From assembly GCA_012934845.2 (NCBI GenBank), contig WNNJ02000799.1, positions 56,463 through 120,462 on the forward strand: a stretch of DNA of 64,000 nt, written 5' to 3'. Position numbers and translations under genes: made by a program. The DNA is from Pomphorhynchus laevis (taxonomy: Eukaryota > Acanthocephala > Palaeacanthocephala > Echinorhynchida > Pomphorhynchidae). The notes under the pieces were generated by a model. It saw only the letters and a program-made list of their open reading frames with translations. It was not told the origin of the DNA and did no database searches. Positions 1-13,900 of the stretch are shown piece after piece; position 1 is the first letter of the stretch; each line of letters starts with the position of its first letter.

Positions 1-56
1 CATATTTTGTGTCTAGAATTTTTTTTGTAAAAAGGAAAAAACAAGTTTTTATGTAC

Positions 57-810
57 CCTTTTCAGAAGCTATAAAATGATTAAGAGCACACACAAACGCT
101 CCAGGTGCTTCGCATAAGTGCAAACTACGCAATGGATTAGGTTCTGTAAGCTTTGTAAATACAACAAGGAACTCATACATCTTTAACCACGCTCTAGTTG
201 GGAGATCTACTTTAATCTGAGTGGCTATCAGTCGTATTGCTTCACTGCACTGATCGTAACGATTGGTGTGACTAAACAAATATACAAAGGAAGCCTAGAT
301 ACAGAAATATAAATCATTAAAAGAAAATACTTTAGATGAACTATTTTCCGTATGACTGGTAATTATTAAAACGAATAATCTAATTGGTCTTAAATTTAAT
401 TGGTCATCATTCGAAAAATGCAATCAGAATTTTTTGCAAAATATGTTTCTCTACATGAAAGATGAAAACATCTCTGTTGTCTTTACTCTACGTAAAGCAC
501 TTTAAAATCTCTTAGGAGATAAAAAGCATCTTTAATCTAGGTGAAAATATTATATGACTAATATAATATTTAAATTATAATAAATAATATAATTATATTA
601 TCATATAATAATAAAATATCATAATTTCATAATATTATAAAATATCAGATGACAATTATTTCAGTAAACAGCAATGTTATAATAATTCCTACATACCTTC
701 TCCAATCTTCAACATCAATTGACGACAACATTGACTGAACATTAAGAAGTTCTGAACGCAAATGTTCAACATGACACTTTTCTACACAATCATTTCTGAT
801 GAGTTCTGAG
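57..810 (-). CDS. CMTR2: CMTR2-like cap-specific 2'-O-methyltransferase, two internal exons (partial gene)
   Basis: CMTR2 methylates the ribose of the second transcribed nucleotide of mRNA caps, using S-adenosylmethionine. Two exons are seen. Exon 697-810 codes for a stretch ending VEDW and is bounded by TTGTAG and AG|GTATG; exon 57-271 follows across a 425-bp intron and joins in phase (W-R-S-H-T-N-R). The second exon holds LHLCEAPGAFVCALNH, the SAM-binding motif I of the FtsJ/RrmJ fold as found in CMTR2 proteins, and ends at an AAGG|GTAC donor. The Rossmann core downstream and the C-terminal half lie off the left edge. I could not find the first exon upstream of 810. Identity rests on motif I plus the preceding helix pattern (TRAW...FLVVF) matching my memory of the family; CMTR1 is less likely from the spacing. 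Confidence 0.8.
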
Positions 811-2460
811 CTACAAGTTTAATATAAAGAGACAAAAAATTAATATTGGATGAATATAAAAGGACCTTCTATATACATAATATTTGAGAATTTAATGTGA
901 TTAATAATCATTAACGGTACCAATAAATATTATATCTATTTATCAATAGATACCTTTTTATATATTTTATCTATTAAAAAATACTATCACATTCAAAGTA
1001 AAAGTATTTGTCAAAAACAATATGCCATCAATTAAGGAACAATAAAGATAGCAAAGTATAATATACATTAAGTATAAAATACATTTGTATATAGCAACAT
1101 TATTAAGAGTGTAATTTAATAATCAGTTGACTATCCCGTTGAAGATCGAAATTTGATTCCTTAAAGTAAGTTTAAAGTAAGCAATGATGCTAATCAAAAC
1201 AAGTTAAATCGACGTTAATTATTCTACAAATATTTCATTTTAAACATTAAATTTGAATTATTTAAAATTTAAATATTACAAAAATTAAATATTAAATATT
1301 AAAAATTAATTACGAATTAAAATTAATTTTTAATAAAAATGTAATTATAAATTAAATATTACAAAAATCATACAATTGTACATTATTTTCTCTTTAGATA
1401 TATTTTTGTGATAACATAAATGATAGCTATATATATTTATATTATTATATCAATAATATAATAAATAATATATCATATTATAAATATTTATGTAATATCA
1501 CCAATTAAATATATGTTTCCGGTAATTTATAAAGTTACAAATGCAAACTTTTTCTTCAAGTAATTTGATTATAGAAACTTTACCATAAGCAATTTGCTAA
1601 CAAATTAATGCAATTTGCCCTTATGGCAAAATTGATAATTAGGCTTATCAGTTACCTATATTTTTCCTAACGCACACAACTGTAGTAGCATATGTTTGAT
1701 AGAGTTTGAATAAATATGCACTCAGTAATTGCATATTTTTAAAGTGCCATATTCCTCCTACCTTTAAACTGATATTTTCACTAAAAAATAAAAATCAAAG
1801 TTTTAAATTAGAACATGGCATTTTTAATATTAGAATTAGTAATTCGTACTTCAATTATTAAATAATTTAATCATAATTTAATTAGTAATTATTAATTTAA
1901 TTAATTATTAATTAATTATTAATTAATTGATCATTTAATTAATTATATATTAGTATTAGAATGTAAATTCTAAATAAAATTTTAATCTAACGATAAATTT
2001 GAATTTTAAATTAAAATTTCTAATTTTTATCGCGAAATTAAAACCGTCAAAACTATACTAGTATGCATACATTAAAAATACTATACGTTCTATTTAAATG
2101 AATTGTCTTATATTTTTAATTATGTAATTTTGTTGAAACCACAAATTAAATTAGTTTTTGATTGTAATTCATCATTTTTCCTACTTTTATATATAATTTA
2201 ATAATGTGTTTAAATATAGCTATTCCGTGAGATTTTGTGTCATATAGGTATTCCGTAAGATTTTTGGAAATATCTACATTACTACGTTTATCCTATATTA
2301 AAATTGTTTGCTTAAGCTTGAATCACAGCAAACAAAAACATTCAAAGGTGCAAAAATGTGATAATTTCAAATATAAATCATTTTAAAATTTTTTGAAAAT
2401 TAAAAAATTAGATTTAATATAAAATAGATGGACTATTTAAAAACGATGAACTATTAAAAA
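811..2460. other. AT-rich non-coding stretch upstream of the CMTR2 exons
   Basis: No coding frame or recognisable element was found. The sequence is dominated by A/T runs and short TTAATTAA-like repeats (for example 1860-1950). A first exon or promoter of the CMTR2-like gene may lie here but I cannot point to it. Confidence 0.5.
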
Positions 2461-3180
2461 TGATTAAAAACTACGTCTTGCCCGTTTTACGAGGCCACTG
2501 TCTCAAAGCTGCTTGACGCTGCAAGCACTCAACAAGAAATAAGGAGTTTTATCGGAGCTGCGTCGGACGAATCTGGTGATTTCATCCATGCCTTGCCAAT
2601 CACATTAGTAGGCACGCGGCTGGATGACGAGTAGCTGAGCATCGCAATCAGTATCCGGCTCGGTATTGAGACGTCGACAGCTTTCAAATCCACATGCGGA
2701 CAAATTACCGATAAATCGGGTAGACACAGACTGAAAGGCCCGATTCAGCATGAACGCCAGCGTGCCTGCAGTCTCTAGCAGGGCCGAACAGGTCAAACAA
2801 GCTAATCAGAGTGGCATCGACTAACGCGATTATAATTTTGCTCCCATCTCTATTGGGCTTGTTCATACAAGCCAAAAATTGTTTATGCAAGCCCATCGTT
2901 ATTGGGATTGTTCATACAAGCCCAAAGCTTATTTATACAAGCCCATCTCTATTAGGCTTGTTCATACAAGCCATTGTACACATTGGGCTTGTTCGGTCAG
3001 GATACTAAAGAGTTCTTCCGAAACCTAGGCACACGATTAATCCGAACCAATCGAGAGTCCCAAGCGGCCAGGTTTTTCATACAGCGCCTGAATGTTGCCG
3101 TTCAATGAGGAAATGCTGCGTACGTGCTCGAAGCAACGCACGACAATCACCTTTCTGTTTTTTAGATTGTATTTCAATTT
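2461..3180 (+). pseudogene. Remnant of the C-terminal part of an RT element (family A)
   Basis: Two coding pieces are visible. At about 2505-2760 the translation contains GDFIHALPITLVGTRLDDE followed by a C-x-C-G type segment; at about 3000-3180 it contains EFFRNLGTRLIRT and FIQRLNVAVQ-GNAA. Both patterns recur in the same order in the C-terminal regions of large invertebrate RT polyproteins (GTRL... RLSLAV.RGNA), and the first is also present on the minus strand at 23475-23765. A cluster of short hairpin repeats (2849-2997) separates the two pieces. It carries stops and is clearly dead. I do not assign a named clade; non-LTR ancestry is the likeliest. Confidence 0.55.
2849..2997. repeat. Three-unit, about 50-bp tandem repeat with GGCTTGT/ACAAGCC hairpins
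   Basis: The core TTCATACAAG occurs at 2862, 2911 and 2961, a spacing of 49-50 bp. Each unit contains an inverted repeat GGCTTGT-TCAT-ACAAGCC or a variant, plus a half-unit ending TACAAGCCCATC. It is embedded between two coding pieces of an RT remnant, so it arose or inserted inside that element. Confidence 0.7.
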
Positions 3181-3219
3181 GTATATTTTATTAAAAATTA
3201 AAATTAACCTGGCAAGCAC

Positions 3220-4970
3220 TTTAGTTCGTTTTAAAAATAGCTAGAAGAACATTTTGTGCTGTAATAATGCTGTCAAATAACATAATAACGGACAAAAATA
3301 TGTTTGCGCATATTTTGTTTTATTAAGTTAAATTAATAAAAGGCAATTATAGTGACTTTTAAAATGACTTATTATAGTGTATTTCTAGACTAAATAGCAA
3401 AATTTATTAAAAGGATCTTAATTCAAGTATATTAAGAATATTACATATCTCAATATATAAATATTAATAATATCTTAAATATTTTGCAGTTGAATATTAA
3501 AATTCATGAAGATTGGAAGATGTAATTGAAATTATTTGAAGATGCAAACGCCTCTAATAATCGAAATATACAAGAAATTAATTAATTAAAAAAATATACT
3601 AATTTATAAATTAATTAATTAACTGTTTTACGATTATTTGAATAATCGTGAACATATTAGATAGATACCTCTTTATACAAAATTGGAGTTCCGTGAATAA
3701 TTTCATCTTAAATCAAGCCCTTACAAAGTAGAAAGATATAATTTAACATATATTATATATTATATTTTTAATATAATTAAATATTATATTATATTTATAA
3801 TATAATTACATATACAAATTATATTTTTAATATAATTTTAACATGAATTTCGTTAATTGCATAAGCTGGATTGCTTAAAGAGTATTATAATTAAATAAAA
3901 CATAATAAATACAATTATATACAATAATACAATTAATAAATTGATTATTTTATTTATTATCAAATAAATCAAATAAGTAAATAATTTAATTCGAAGGTTT
4001 TTTAATTCGTAGAATTAATTATGTAACAGGCTAATTTTTTGTGTAGACTTACTGATGAATTGTGAGTATTTTATCACGAGTACATATTTTACAGATTTTA
4101 TCACAAGTTCAAATATAATGAGCTATTGCATTGTCAAAGTATATATTTCTTTAAACTATGCATATCAGTGTTTAACGAAGTTCCATTTGGTCACTTTGGG
4201 TCCAAGGAAATTTAGTAGTTGACGAACGATACGTCGTATATCATTAAACCAAAAGTCGGTATGACCGACTAATAAAAAACGTATCACATAAATTTATGAT
4301 TCTCTGCTGGTTAATGTCTTAATTTAATGGACTTATTGACGGTTTCATTAATGTTTATTGATTTATAAAAAATAATCTTCTTTTATAAAAAAATCATTAA
4401 CAATTTTGGAATCAGTTAATTTTTAATGAGAGCATAATTTTAATAAATTAATTTTAAATTAAAATTAATTTTAATCAATTAATTTTTAACTTCGAAAGTG
4501 ATTTTAAAAAGCACCATAGATGATTACGATTTAATTTACAGAAAAAAGTATTTTTTATTACTATCAAATTATTATATAATTATATATTATAAATTATTAA
4601 AATACTTAAGTTGATACGTTACTTCAATAAATATTCCATAGTAGCAAGTCGAGCATAAAAAAATAAATCAATAAATTAGAATTAATTTTAAGTGTTCAAA
4701 TAACACGTATCGTTTGTTATTCTTGTTATAAAATTGAGTATTATTATAAAATTGAGTATTAATTGCCGGCTAAATCTGTTACTTTTACTACTATGTAAGG
4801 CTATCAAGCAATTCGTAATGATTGTGGCTAATCAATACTGGGAAGCGACGGTATTTACTGACGTATAAAATCACTCGTTGATGATTGCGGCAATATTTTG
4901 TCAATTAATAACGATAAAATTGATAGCAAAAAGATAACTGTTACACGAAAAACGCTTGAGCGTAGACTAA
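3220..4970. other. AT-rich region without recognisable genes
   Basis: Apart from A/T-rich low-complexity sequence (3735-3840 and 4440-4500 are extreme) I see no open frame with family resemblance, no RNA gene and no clear terminal repeats. Confidence 0.5.
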
Positions 4971-4979
4971 ACTTGTAAT

Positions 4980-6300
4980 GTTGGAATTATCAATTCAGAT
5001 ATCATCAAATAAGATTACTAAAATGAATGCTAAAGCTTTGATGGCAAGTAGATAAGTACCACTTGACAAAATATCAGGAGTTAGGGCAATTGACATAGGT
5101 GAAGTGCAGCCGTAGAATAATTTTAAAAACTATCGTTTATCTTTGAGTGTTCAGAATGCCGCCGGGATGTTCAATAATGTGCTGGACAGAGTTGTGGCGC
5201 CGAATCAGCAATACCTAAGATCAGAGAACTCTTCGATCAACATGCAAATTACAGTATCCTTCAGATAGACGCAAGCAACGCATTTAGTACGGTCAATCGA
5301 TAACTTTCTTTAAAAAATACTGTATTTGCATGCCCATCGCTACGAACCGTACTCACAAACTGTTATCAAATGCGCCGCTTTTGTGTGTGGAGAACGAGAA
5401 TATTAGGTAAAGAGAAGGTTTTACACAAGAGGATTCGCTCGCAATAACATCATTTGCAGCAGCGTCCGTCCCATAAATTCACGATTTTCATTTTTTTAAA
5501 GATGCTACACATCGTTAGTATGATGCTGACGACGCCTGATATGTAGGATCTATTGACTAACTTCACAATGTTTGGGAAATACTTGTAGTATACATTAAAG
5601 TAAGTTATGGTTTTCATAAAATTAAAATAAATGTAAATTATTAGTTCATCAGAAGGACGTCTCAACTGCTCAAATCTTATTTTATACTACCAAAAACGAA
5701 TCACTTCTGAAGGAATTATAGACTTGGATCGCCATATGGCACTAATCAGTTCATTAAAATAATTGCTAAATATAAGATTGTAGGCTGGATAAAAATGATA
5801 GAAAACCTTTCAAAAATATATGAAATAGACGTCCAAATTGCTCACTTTGCGTTTAGCTGCGCACCTCAGCATAAATGGATTTACTTAGTGTTCACTTTTT
5901 CATCATTGTAAATAATTTGCTTCCGAAGGCCATAAGTCAGGAAGAGAAAAACAATGATTTAGTAAAGATATTATTCCTGCCACCGAAATATGGAGGTCTA
6001 GAAATTTCTAAACCGATAGAAAATGTGGATCAAGAATATGATCGATCACAGAAAATGTGTGGGCCCTTTTACAAGGAGAAATCGGGACACAGACAGCTGT
6101 GATTGATTACAGTTGCGCTTTGATCACAACTGTAATCAAATCGCAACGTTGATCAACGCTGAAAAAATAATTGCTGCAGGACAAAAAAGTGAATCAATTT
6201 TTAAGCAACAAATATAAAACATCATTTTGTGCATTTTGTGAATGACAGATTGAAAAATCGACGACACCTACAGATGATCAAGCGTGATCAGGCATTGCAT
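4980..6300 (+). pseudogene. Broken reverse-transcriptase gene of an RT element (family A type)
   Basis: Successive translated motifs appear in RT order: LQIDASNAF (catalytic motif A region) near 5262-5290, an F-V-x-G-E block near 5380, SSSEGRLNC and SEGIIDLDRHMALISSLK near 5640-5760 (the conserved post-YADD segment in these polyproteins), APQHKWIY near 5860, and LFLPPKYGGLEIS with the following YDRSQKMCGP near 5970-6060 (the LPARxGGLG motif of this RT class). The order and spacing support one decayed RT gene. Several frame changes and stops break it. The RT class is widespread in invertebrates but I cannot place it in a named clade; a restriction-like endonuclease domain would be expected at its C-terminus, compare 47160-47470. 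Confidence 0.6.
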
Positions 6301-6309
6301 GTAGAGAAA

Positions 6310-7930
6310 TGTTCGAAGGAATCATAATGTGATCCTTTTTGGATGTATGTATATAATATTCATTGTCATTATCTTACTCCACAAAACAATAATCAAAAGC
6401 CATAATTATCACAGGCATCGCAAGTCTGCAGAGTATAGAGAACGCGTCATCGAAATATAAAGATGCATGTTCTTTCCTCTAATAATTTTACGTCTAGTGG
6501 TATTGGGCCGGATAAAGATAAGGTCCTGAAATGGATCTATGCTAGTACCGCTGATCGGAAAAGATAACATTGAGTAAATGTATCACTTTAGTGAGTCAGT
6601 AAGTATATAGGTAAAAATGCTAAGAATAAGTCAAAATATCTCAATTATTTTCGAATGTGGAACATGGACAGTAAAATTTGAATATCAGAAATTGGTACAG
6701 AATAAACAATGTAACTATTTATTATCAAACAGTATGTAATTATTATTTGAAAAAAAAATTAATTTAAAATTCCGTTATTCATATAATTATTTCCGAGCAT
6801 AAATCTAATAAACATATTATTGAACAATATTTTCAAATATTTTTGTAATATTTGTGTAACACTTATATTTGTGTTAATTATTAATAAATTTGAAGAATAT
6901 CAAAATTATTTTTTGAATTAAAAATCAAATTACATTAAAATGTGTAAGACTTCATCATCGCTTAGTCGTATAACAATAAAAGCAAATATTTAATTTTTAT
7001 GTAAAAATTACTAAAATATCAACATCGTGAATTTGAAAGATGATATCGAGGTTCACGCTTAGTAACCACCTCAAAAATTTTCGTAGTTTCTTAGGTCCCA
7101 CCAATGTCTGGCCCAAAGGAAAATTCGTTTAGAATAATTCACTTCGTCGGAACATAGATTCGATCGGAACATATGTTCGAACATAATCAATACGTTTGAT
7201 CGGAACATAGATTTGATCAGAAATAAAAAATAAATTTTATAAATATTGTTAATGATACTAAAAATTGACAGATGTATATTAATTTGTTCAATTTTGATTC
7301 GATTACAAGACACTTAGTAACTGAAAACCAAACAGAAAATCCTGTATTGGAACTTACACGATACATCGTACACTCTAATTAAATTATTTGTAAAGTACTT
7401 CATAGAATGAAAATTTTTATTAGTCTAATTTACCTAGGCATTATTCCAAACTAGTGTAGATGTCCAAGTGCTGACAATTAATAAACCTGTATTTAAAAAC
7501 ACAAGTACTAGTCATCACGTCACAGTAAAGTTATTGTACATTTTTAAAGAAATGTGATTCCATCAGGTACTTTTAATACTGCACTGCTGTCAATAATTAC
7601 TTTTTCGTCATGGTCACGTCCACTAGATTCTAGATAGAAGTTTTATCTATAAGACGTAATTTGTCTAACCGGAACCTATTTCAGCATGAACACATCTACA
7701 TTTACGTATGTTGAACAACATCATAGCTTATTAAAATAAAATAACTTATATACTTTAATAAATAAAGTTTATATTTCTTTGAAAAATAAAAGAGCTTTAT
7801 AGCATTAAAATTTTATGAAAGTTAAATTTCAAATAATTACACGTTCTAAATAATTAAATTATTTTTGAGTATAGACAGAGAAATGCATTGTTCATTTTAA
7901 AAGGTTAACAACGGATGTGTAATCATTTCA
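6310..7930. other. AT-rich spacer downstream of TOMM40 with a small GATCGGAACATA repeat
   Basis: No gene was recognised. At 7145-7225 the motif CGGAACATAGATT or a close variant recurs three times, interleaved with GTTCGAACATA, giving a short irregular repeat. The remainder is A/T-rich and may include the 3' UTR of TOMM40, which ends at 7937. Confidence 0.45.
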
Positions 7931-7936
7931 ATTTTA

Positions 7937-10900
7937 CTATGAACCAATCACAAACCCGATTCCAAACTTATAAGCTTGCTTTACATTATTAACAACACCG
8001 CTTAGTAGAAATGTGAATGGCATAGGATGTAATCGTTTTTCCATCGTTGCACCAACATTCCAATTCGAATCAGCAAAAGCTAGAAAAACAATTAATTGCA
8101 TTATAAAAGAATACAATAACGACATTATATTAAAGTGATTTAATAAGAGTTTAATTTGCTAAATTACTAGCAAATAAGATATTGCACTTAAAAAATAAAA
8201 TTTGAAGCAATATGTAGTTGATGAAAATATTTACAGCTCAACAATTTAGACAGAAAATAGTTGGCTAATGCACTTATGATGAATTATGCCTTAAAATTAG
8301 CAATTTTGCACTTTAATTTAAAGTAAGACTAAAATTATTTAATAAAATCAACAATGGAGAAAAACCTTTTAAACACAACCACATGAACATATTATTGTAT
8401 TGAAAACAAATAAAATTATTTGCAACAACCAGATTGTTGATTACCTTAACATATTTTTTGTATTGAACACATAAAAAAGGTTTGACAATAACTTATTAAA
8501 AATAATTAAAAGTTTCAATGAAGTGTACGTCACCATTATTTGGCAATTACTTATTTTTGCTTCGTAAAAGGTGGAATCCAGTATACTCAACTACAAATTT
8601 TGGAAATTTATTTTTGTTCGTCAATGGGTAAATAGAGCTTTTAAAAGTTGGAGAGTATTCAATTATACCTTTAAATGTACAATTGGCCTTAGCCAATTCA
8701 GCTTGGTAAGAACAGGTAGCAACACTTTCCAAAGTAGACAAATTTGATTCTAACTCAACACCGAATTGCAATGGACTTTTAGGTTTGTGATGATGGTATC
8801 CTAATCTTAATAATCCACTGGGATTCATCGATGCACATAATGAGTAATCCAATGCTAAATAGGCAATCACATTGAAAGAAAATAACAACTTTTATATTCA
8901 ACCCGAATATCGTGCAGCAATTGATGTCATTCCAATGTGACCAGAGGGTATTTGTTGACCACGTTGGTAGAAGTATTCAGCGCCAAGAGAAATGTGCTTA
9001 GATACACTTTGAAGATATTGTAAAATTATAAGACCTAGTCATAAAAAGTACAATTTTTTAATTTAAATTAATAAATCAATTAATTATAATCTAATTATAA
9101 GCTAACATCATAATTACACTTTTATATCAGAAAAAAAAATATAAAATTATAATTTAATATACGAGTAATTAAAATTATAAAATTATATAGAATAAAATGA
9201 ACATGCGTTTAAATATTTAAATTCACATCAGCTAATATAAATATACAAATTTATTAAAAAATAAAAGTTCGTTGATTGCTAATGAAGAATTGTTGACCTT
9301 TTATTTAAAAATAAAGTCTAGCTCTTGAAAATCGTTAGATTAAACCATATTTATTATCAATTTATACTTTTCGAATTTTGACAAACATTTCTTCTTAATT
9401 CTTTAAAATACGCGGGATTCGATTATTTATGCTTTTATTTCAGGATTTAGTATTTCACTCAAGGGAATCGCAAAAATCATAAATTCACCAGCACTTAGTT
9501 ATTGATGATTTTACATTTACTGAGCAACAATCCAATACCTTTTACGATGACTTTACCTTTTAAGGAGGGACATGATCACGGCATTAATGTAGATATTATC
9601 TTCTTTGACTTTTCCAAAGCATTTGATTTAATGCGTCATGATTATCTTATTGTTTAAATGCAGGATTTGGCAATTGATTCGAATGTAGTCCGCTGGATAC
9701 AAAATTTTATAACTGGAAAGTCGTATTAGGTTCGTGTAAACAGTTTGTGCCCGAAATGGCACAACAATATTTAGGTATGTTTCAACAATCTGTGCTAGGA
9801 CCTTTACTATTTTTAAAATTCATAAATGATCTTCCTGGCCTATTGAGTTCTAATTCACTGCTTTATGCAGATGATCTTAATATATCCAGTACTTTTTAAG
9901 AAGGGACATGATCTATCTAATTTTACTATTTAATAAAAATAATTAGTAAGATTGGTTATTCACATCACTATTGCATTATTTCATTATTGATATAGAAATT
10001 TGCGATTAGTGATACTTCGTATGTGTAAATTATTCGTTAACAACATAAATGTAATTATACAGATGCAATTACTAATTACACAAATTTTATTGATCGCTGT
10101 AATTTGCAAATGAATTGCGAATAACACGTTTACTTTTTGTTTGGATAATTTAATTATTAAATAATAATTTAATTATTATAAGTTATAATAATTTAATTTA
10201 TTATTAAATTACAATTTAATTATATAATTGAATAATTATAATAATATTTATATAATTTTAAGTTATCATAATTTAATTCTGTTAATTGTTTTGCAAAAAT
10301 ATAATTTGTAGCATTGATGACCTCTAATTCTTATTCTGATACAACGTCTGTTATTTATTAGTCAATTCATAAAAATGACGTTTATTTTAAATTTCAATTC
10401 TTTATTTTAACTCGATATAAATTATAAAACATCTTATAACAATTATTTATTATTTAATTATTAAATTTTGATTTAGCATTAATGTTTTATTTATTTTATA
10501 ATTCTATAAATAATCGATTTTCAGCGTAAAATTATAAATTATCGTTCTTAAGTAGAATTCTTGGTTTAAACTTGAGTGTTTCTTGATTTAAATAGCAATT
10601 TTATTTAACGCTACAATTTTAGAAATTAAAAAAGGAGAACTTGAAATATTAAAATTGAACTTTAAATATTAAAATCAAGCCATTTTATTTAACGCTACAA
10701 TTTTAGAAATTGAAATAAGAGAACTTGAAATATTAAACATGGACTGTTTGTCTTATTTATCGAGCGAATATATTGAGAAATACATGCGATTCGAAACATG
10801 TAAAGATGCATGGAATACATATTATAGATATGTACATACATATATACATATTATATATGTAAATATATACATATATATAAATATTATATATAATATTTGT

Positions 10901-13900
10901 TATTATATTTATATAATATTTAATTAATCTCGTTTTAATTTTAAATATTAGTTATACAAAGTGTAAATTTTAAAAATTAATGTTGCACACTATACAAAAT
11001 AAATTAACAAAGTTTTCTAATAGTGTTAATTAGTTAAGATCTTTATTTTTTTTAAATATTTAATTTAAATATTTAAATGTAATTTTGCAGAAGTCATAAA
11101 ACATAAAATAACCTTTAGATGAAAAAAATATGAGAACAACAATCGTATATATGTTGTCTGTATTAAACAAAATATTTTACTGTAATGCAAACTAAATGAA
11201 ATTTTCGACGACATTAATTTTTTTGTCCTTACCAGCCTTTTGATATTTGTTAAATAATCATTGTTAAATATTATTGTTATTATTATGTAGTGCAGTGTAA
11301 TGCGTAATTTATAATATATAATATTATATATTATAATGTATAATATCCATCATCGTAAAAATATAATGGATAAGAACAATTGCAATCAATAAACGATAGA
11401 TACAGCTTTTCGATTTTATGAAATATCAAATAATTTTATTAAAGATTAAAATATTTTAAATTTCAATTTTTTTATTTTTACTTGATTTAAATTATAGAAA
11501 ATCTAAAAACAATTATTTATTTTATTATTTAATTATTAAATTTTAATTTAGCATTATTATGTTTTGTTTATTTTATAATTATATTAAATACGTAGACTCA
11601 GTTAGCTGATTTGAGTGATATGATATATAAAAGTTATATAATATATAAAAAAATAATTTTTAAATTAATTTATTTCTTAAATAAATTAATAATATTCAAC
11701 AATTAATAATATTAACAAATTAATATTATTAATATTAATATTACAAAATAAAATATTATATGATACTAAGCGATTAAATTCAATTCTTAAACACTTCTTA
11801 AATTCATCACTTGCTACTTGTTACAAAAAAATATTTATTGTATTTATTGTAATATTTGTTGTATTTTTTTAATTACGCTTATTCCTTTATTGCATTGTTA
11901 TTATGTTTTGTTTATTGCATAATTATATTAAATACGTAGACTCAGTTAGCTGATTTGATTAACAAAATTACATTTGAAGTTTTCGTATTCAGTGTTTGTA
12001 ATAAAATAAAGTATATCAAGTGTCACATATACTACGTTTGGATTGTTCTAATTTCATGCTGTTCCATGATCTATCTCTAAATGAATGTTATCGATTAATC
12101 GTACGAAACCAATATTGACAAAATTGAATTTAATCACATATTGAAAAAAATAAAGTAAATAATAATATTAACATTATTATGAATTTATTAATTAAATCAG
12201 CTAACTGATTTAATTAATAATTTATTAATTTTCATTTATAAATTATTAATTTATTATTTGACGACATAACAAAGGAATTTCTTTCTTATTTTAAAAAACT
12301 TGATTTACACTATGCATGATACACATTAGTGTATACACTATGCATGATACACATTAATGTATCATGCATAGTGTATTCGTCAAACAGTATTTTAATATAA
12401 AAGTTACACATAACGGTGTTGTGTGATTTTGTTATTTTAAGATTTGGGCTACAAATTTAAGCAGAATATTAAGAAAGGAAGAATTTTTTAAGCTAATTAA
12501 AAATAAGAAAAACATATGTGATGTTGTTTTATTCAGGGTTGGTGTGCTAAAAACAAATAAGCAAACAGTGTCAGTAAAAAAAAACAAAAAATATACAAAA
12601 ATACGTTGCTTGAAAATTACCCTGGTTTCGCAAAAGATCTACATTAACACAATGAATGCTGCTTGTGGATAACTTTGTACGGTAGTCGGCGGTTAACTGT
12701 AATCCAGCGATTGCATTCTTTTCCATCTTAATATCATTTATATAATTAAAAATCAACAAGATTTTTTTAAACCTGTAGCATCATTTTAGTTCGTAAATGT
12801 TCATTCCATTGGTAGATAACATTTCCATTCATATCACCATTAAGTGACATCTCACCAACCATTACTGGAAATATCTTAACTTTCAAATGACACATAATAC
12901 ATTAGCAAAACATTTAGACAAATTTTAAGAGTAAAAATTAGATATTTAATGTTAAGCTGTAAAGTACATTTAAATTTAAATCAAATCAGCTAACTGAGTC
13001 TACGCATTTATAAATTAAAAATAATGCACAATAATTTTAACAATTTGTTTTATTGATAATGGAATGCTTGAACCACAAGTTTAGATCACCAATTGATTAT
13101 AATAACAACGTTGTTTTTAAAATGAAACGAATTGTTTGCTTGGTATAATACCAAAATATAACAATGAAGGGACTGTGTATAAGATTTATTTCTTTGAAAG
13201 TTTATTTTTTATTCTAATTTATTTTATATTTTGTTTTACCTTATTTCAAATGATATTTGGGTCTTTTATATTGTTTTGTACCTTCAAAAGTTGCGATGAG
13301 TTATTTAAAATATAATATGTTGAATGTTAACGAATACAACGGTTTCAATTGCTAGAGTCGAAATATTATATACAGTACGTGTTATACACTGATGCCCGGG
13401 ATCTGAGGTTTCAATTATTGAAAAACTTCCGTGCGCAGTAATTAGAACGTCAGGTGTGTTGCAGATTGAATGGCACAATAGCAAGGTGTTGCGTTGGTGT
13501 GTGCTTGCGGGAAAAGGTGCTAGCTAAATCGCTAAATTTGCATGATTGCCTTCGTTTTGATTCATCTAAAGACAAGACGCTAAGCAATAGCTGGTAAAGA
13601 AACAACTGTGAAGAACTTGTGTCTAATGTTTTGTTTACTGACTTTATCTTTTTATTCTCTCCCATACCCTTAGTTGATAAAGATAACTTTTATTAATTAT
13701 TCTGACGATGCTGGCAGCAGATATCGAAATATAAAATTAGTGTTTTATTGATCCTACTACAACATTATAAATTTGAAAAGTTGGATCAACATCTGTGTTT
13801 TAAATATTTATTTTAATTATTAAAAAATAAATATTATATTTATTATATAAATAATAAATATTAATAAATATTAAATAATTATTAACGATAAACAAATAAA

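Noticed and set aside
797-830. Hammerhead-like CTGATGAG near 797
   Set aside because: It lies within the CMTR2 exon coding for LIRND and no GAAA-closing core or stems are nearby.
10739-10927. 62-codon frame in TOMM40 intron 4
   Set aside because: Its second half is an A/T-rich run translating to Tyr/Ile/Asn repeats, with no motif and no splice context.
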